From assembly GCA_955652455.1 (NCBI GenBank), contig CATPBU010000135.1, positions 1-6,491 on the forward strand: a stretch of DNA of 6,491 nt. Reading direction: 5' to 3'. A program made the position numbers and the translations under genes. Every line of letters begins with the position of its first letter. Position 1 is the stretch's first letter. Under the pieces are notes generated by a model, which saw nothing but the letters and a program-made list of their open reading frames with translations, ran no database searches and was not told the origin of the DNA. Source of the DNA: Candidatus Dormiibacterota bacterium. Lineage in GTDB: Bacteria; Chloroflexota; Dormibacteria; UBA8260. Shown here in pieces: positions 5,917 through 6,491 of the stretch.

Positions 5917-6491
5917 ATGAAGCGTATCGGCCACTGGATCGACGGGCGCCTGGTCGCCGGGACGTCAGGACGTCGGGGTCCGGTCTTCAACCCCGCCACC
6001 GGCGAGCAGACCAAGGAGGTCGACTTCGCCTCTGTCGCCGAGGTCGACGCCGCCATCGAGGCAGCCTCCGGCGCATTCGCGACGTGGCGCTCGACGTCGC
6101 TGTCGAACCGGATGCAGGTTCTCTTCCGCTTCCGCCAGCTGCTCGACCAGCACCGTGAGGACATCGCACGGCTGATCACGTTCGAGCACGGCAAGGTAAG
6201 AACCGATGCACTGGGTGAGGTGGCGCGCGGGATCGAGAACGTGGAATTTGCCTGTGGTGTGCCGCACCTGCTCAAGGGCGGTTTCTCGGAGCAGGCGTCG
6301 ACCGGGATCGACGTGTACTCGATCCGTCAACCGCTGGGAGTCGTCGCCGGGATCACGCCATTCAACTTCCCCGCGATGGTGCCGATGTGGATGTTCGCCA
6401 ACGCGGTGGCCTGCGGCAACTGCTTCGTCCTCAAGCCGAGTGAGAAGGACCCATCACCATCGCTGCTCTTCGCTGAGCTGTGGCAGGAAGC
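5917..6491 (+). CDS. mmsA: Methylmalonate-semialdehyde dehydrogenase (CoA-acylating) family, 5' part cut by the window end
   Basis: The first 191 codons of an aldehyde dehydrogenase are visible; the family is about 500 residues long, so roughly 60% is missing. The MmsA/IolA subgroup is shown by the start IGHWIDGRLVAGTSGRRGPVFNPATGE (4-30), TFEHGKVRTDALGEVARGIENVEFACG (88-114), the segment ending YSIRQPLGVVAGITPFNFPAMVPMWMF (134-160) and ACGNCFVLKPSEKDPSP (165-181). N150 and K173 are the conserved ALDH-fold cofactor and active-site residues. The catalytic cysteine lies beyond the window. The family turns methylmalonate or malonate semialdehyde into propionyl- or acetyl-CoA, in valine, beta-alanine or inositol breakdown, using NAD+ and CoA. 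Relatives act on other aldehydes, so the substrate is open. It begins 13 bases after the MFS gene with a good GAGGAAGG site, so the two are probably co-transcribed. Confidence 0.93.
   Translation, partial: MKRIGHWIDGRLVAGTSGRRGPVFNPATGEQTKEVDFASVAEVDAAIEAASGAFATWRSTSLSNRMQVLFRFRQLLDQHREDIARLITFEHGKVRTDALGEVARGIENVEFACGVPHLLKGGFSEQASTGIDVYSIRQPLGVVAGITPFNFPAMVPMWMFANAVACGNCFVLKPSEKDPSPSLLFAELWQE

Noticed and set aside
4236..6275. A 679-codon open frame on the minus strand opposite the MFS and mmsA genes
   Set aside because: It is rich in Arg/His/Gly/Gln with no recognisable domain, lies antisense to two well-recognised proteins, and runs into an out-of-frame reading of the PPOX gene. It is a by-product of high GC.

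Overview
The window is GC-rich and tightly packed, with several GTG starts and strong G/C third-position bias in the coding frames. The gene set (a close homologue of mycobacterial F420-dependent glucose-6-phosphate dehydrogenase, an Rv0121-family flavin/F420 oxidoreductase, CofC and CofE) points to an F420-making bacterium, most likely an actinobacterium or a relative. CofE stands alone instead of being fused to a nitroreductase domain as in mycobacterial FbiB. That argues against a typical Mycobacterium or Streptomyces, but a finer assignment is not possible from the sequence. No tRNA, rRNA, CRISPR array or insertion sequence was seen.

Layout: (1) At 2-604 (+) lies the 3' part of an acidic, low-complexity protein of unknown function. 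(2) fgd (643-1671, -) is transcribed away from an EamA-family transporter (1780-2826, +), which is followed after 24 bases by cofE (2851-3582, +). (3) cofC (3579-4184, -) meets cofE tail to tail on a shared palindromic CTAG that supplies both stop codons. It is translationally coupled, by a GTGA overlap, to the upstream F420/PPOX oxidoreductase gene (4181-4606, -). (4) Divergent from that operon runs an MFS transporter (4716-5903, +), followed after 13 bases by a methylmalonate-semialdehyde dehydrogenase-type gene (5917 to the window edge, +).

The central theme is coenzyme F420. CofC activates the phospho-carboxylate precursor, CofE adds the glutamate tail, Fgd reduces F420 with glucose 6-phosphate, and the PPOX protein is a likely F420 (or flavin) user. 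CofD/FbiA and CofG/CofH/FbiC are not in the window.

The most notable non-coding signal is a 14-bp palindrome of form ATACAA-N2-(T/G)TGTAT. It occurs once near the middle of each of the two divergent intergenic regions (1719-1732 and 4658-4671) and was not seen elsewhere in the window. In both places its right arm overlaps a TATANN -10-like hexamer at the same offset. This suggests that one unseen regulator controls all four divergent transcription units, tying the two transporters and the aldehyde dehydrogenase to the F420 genes.
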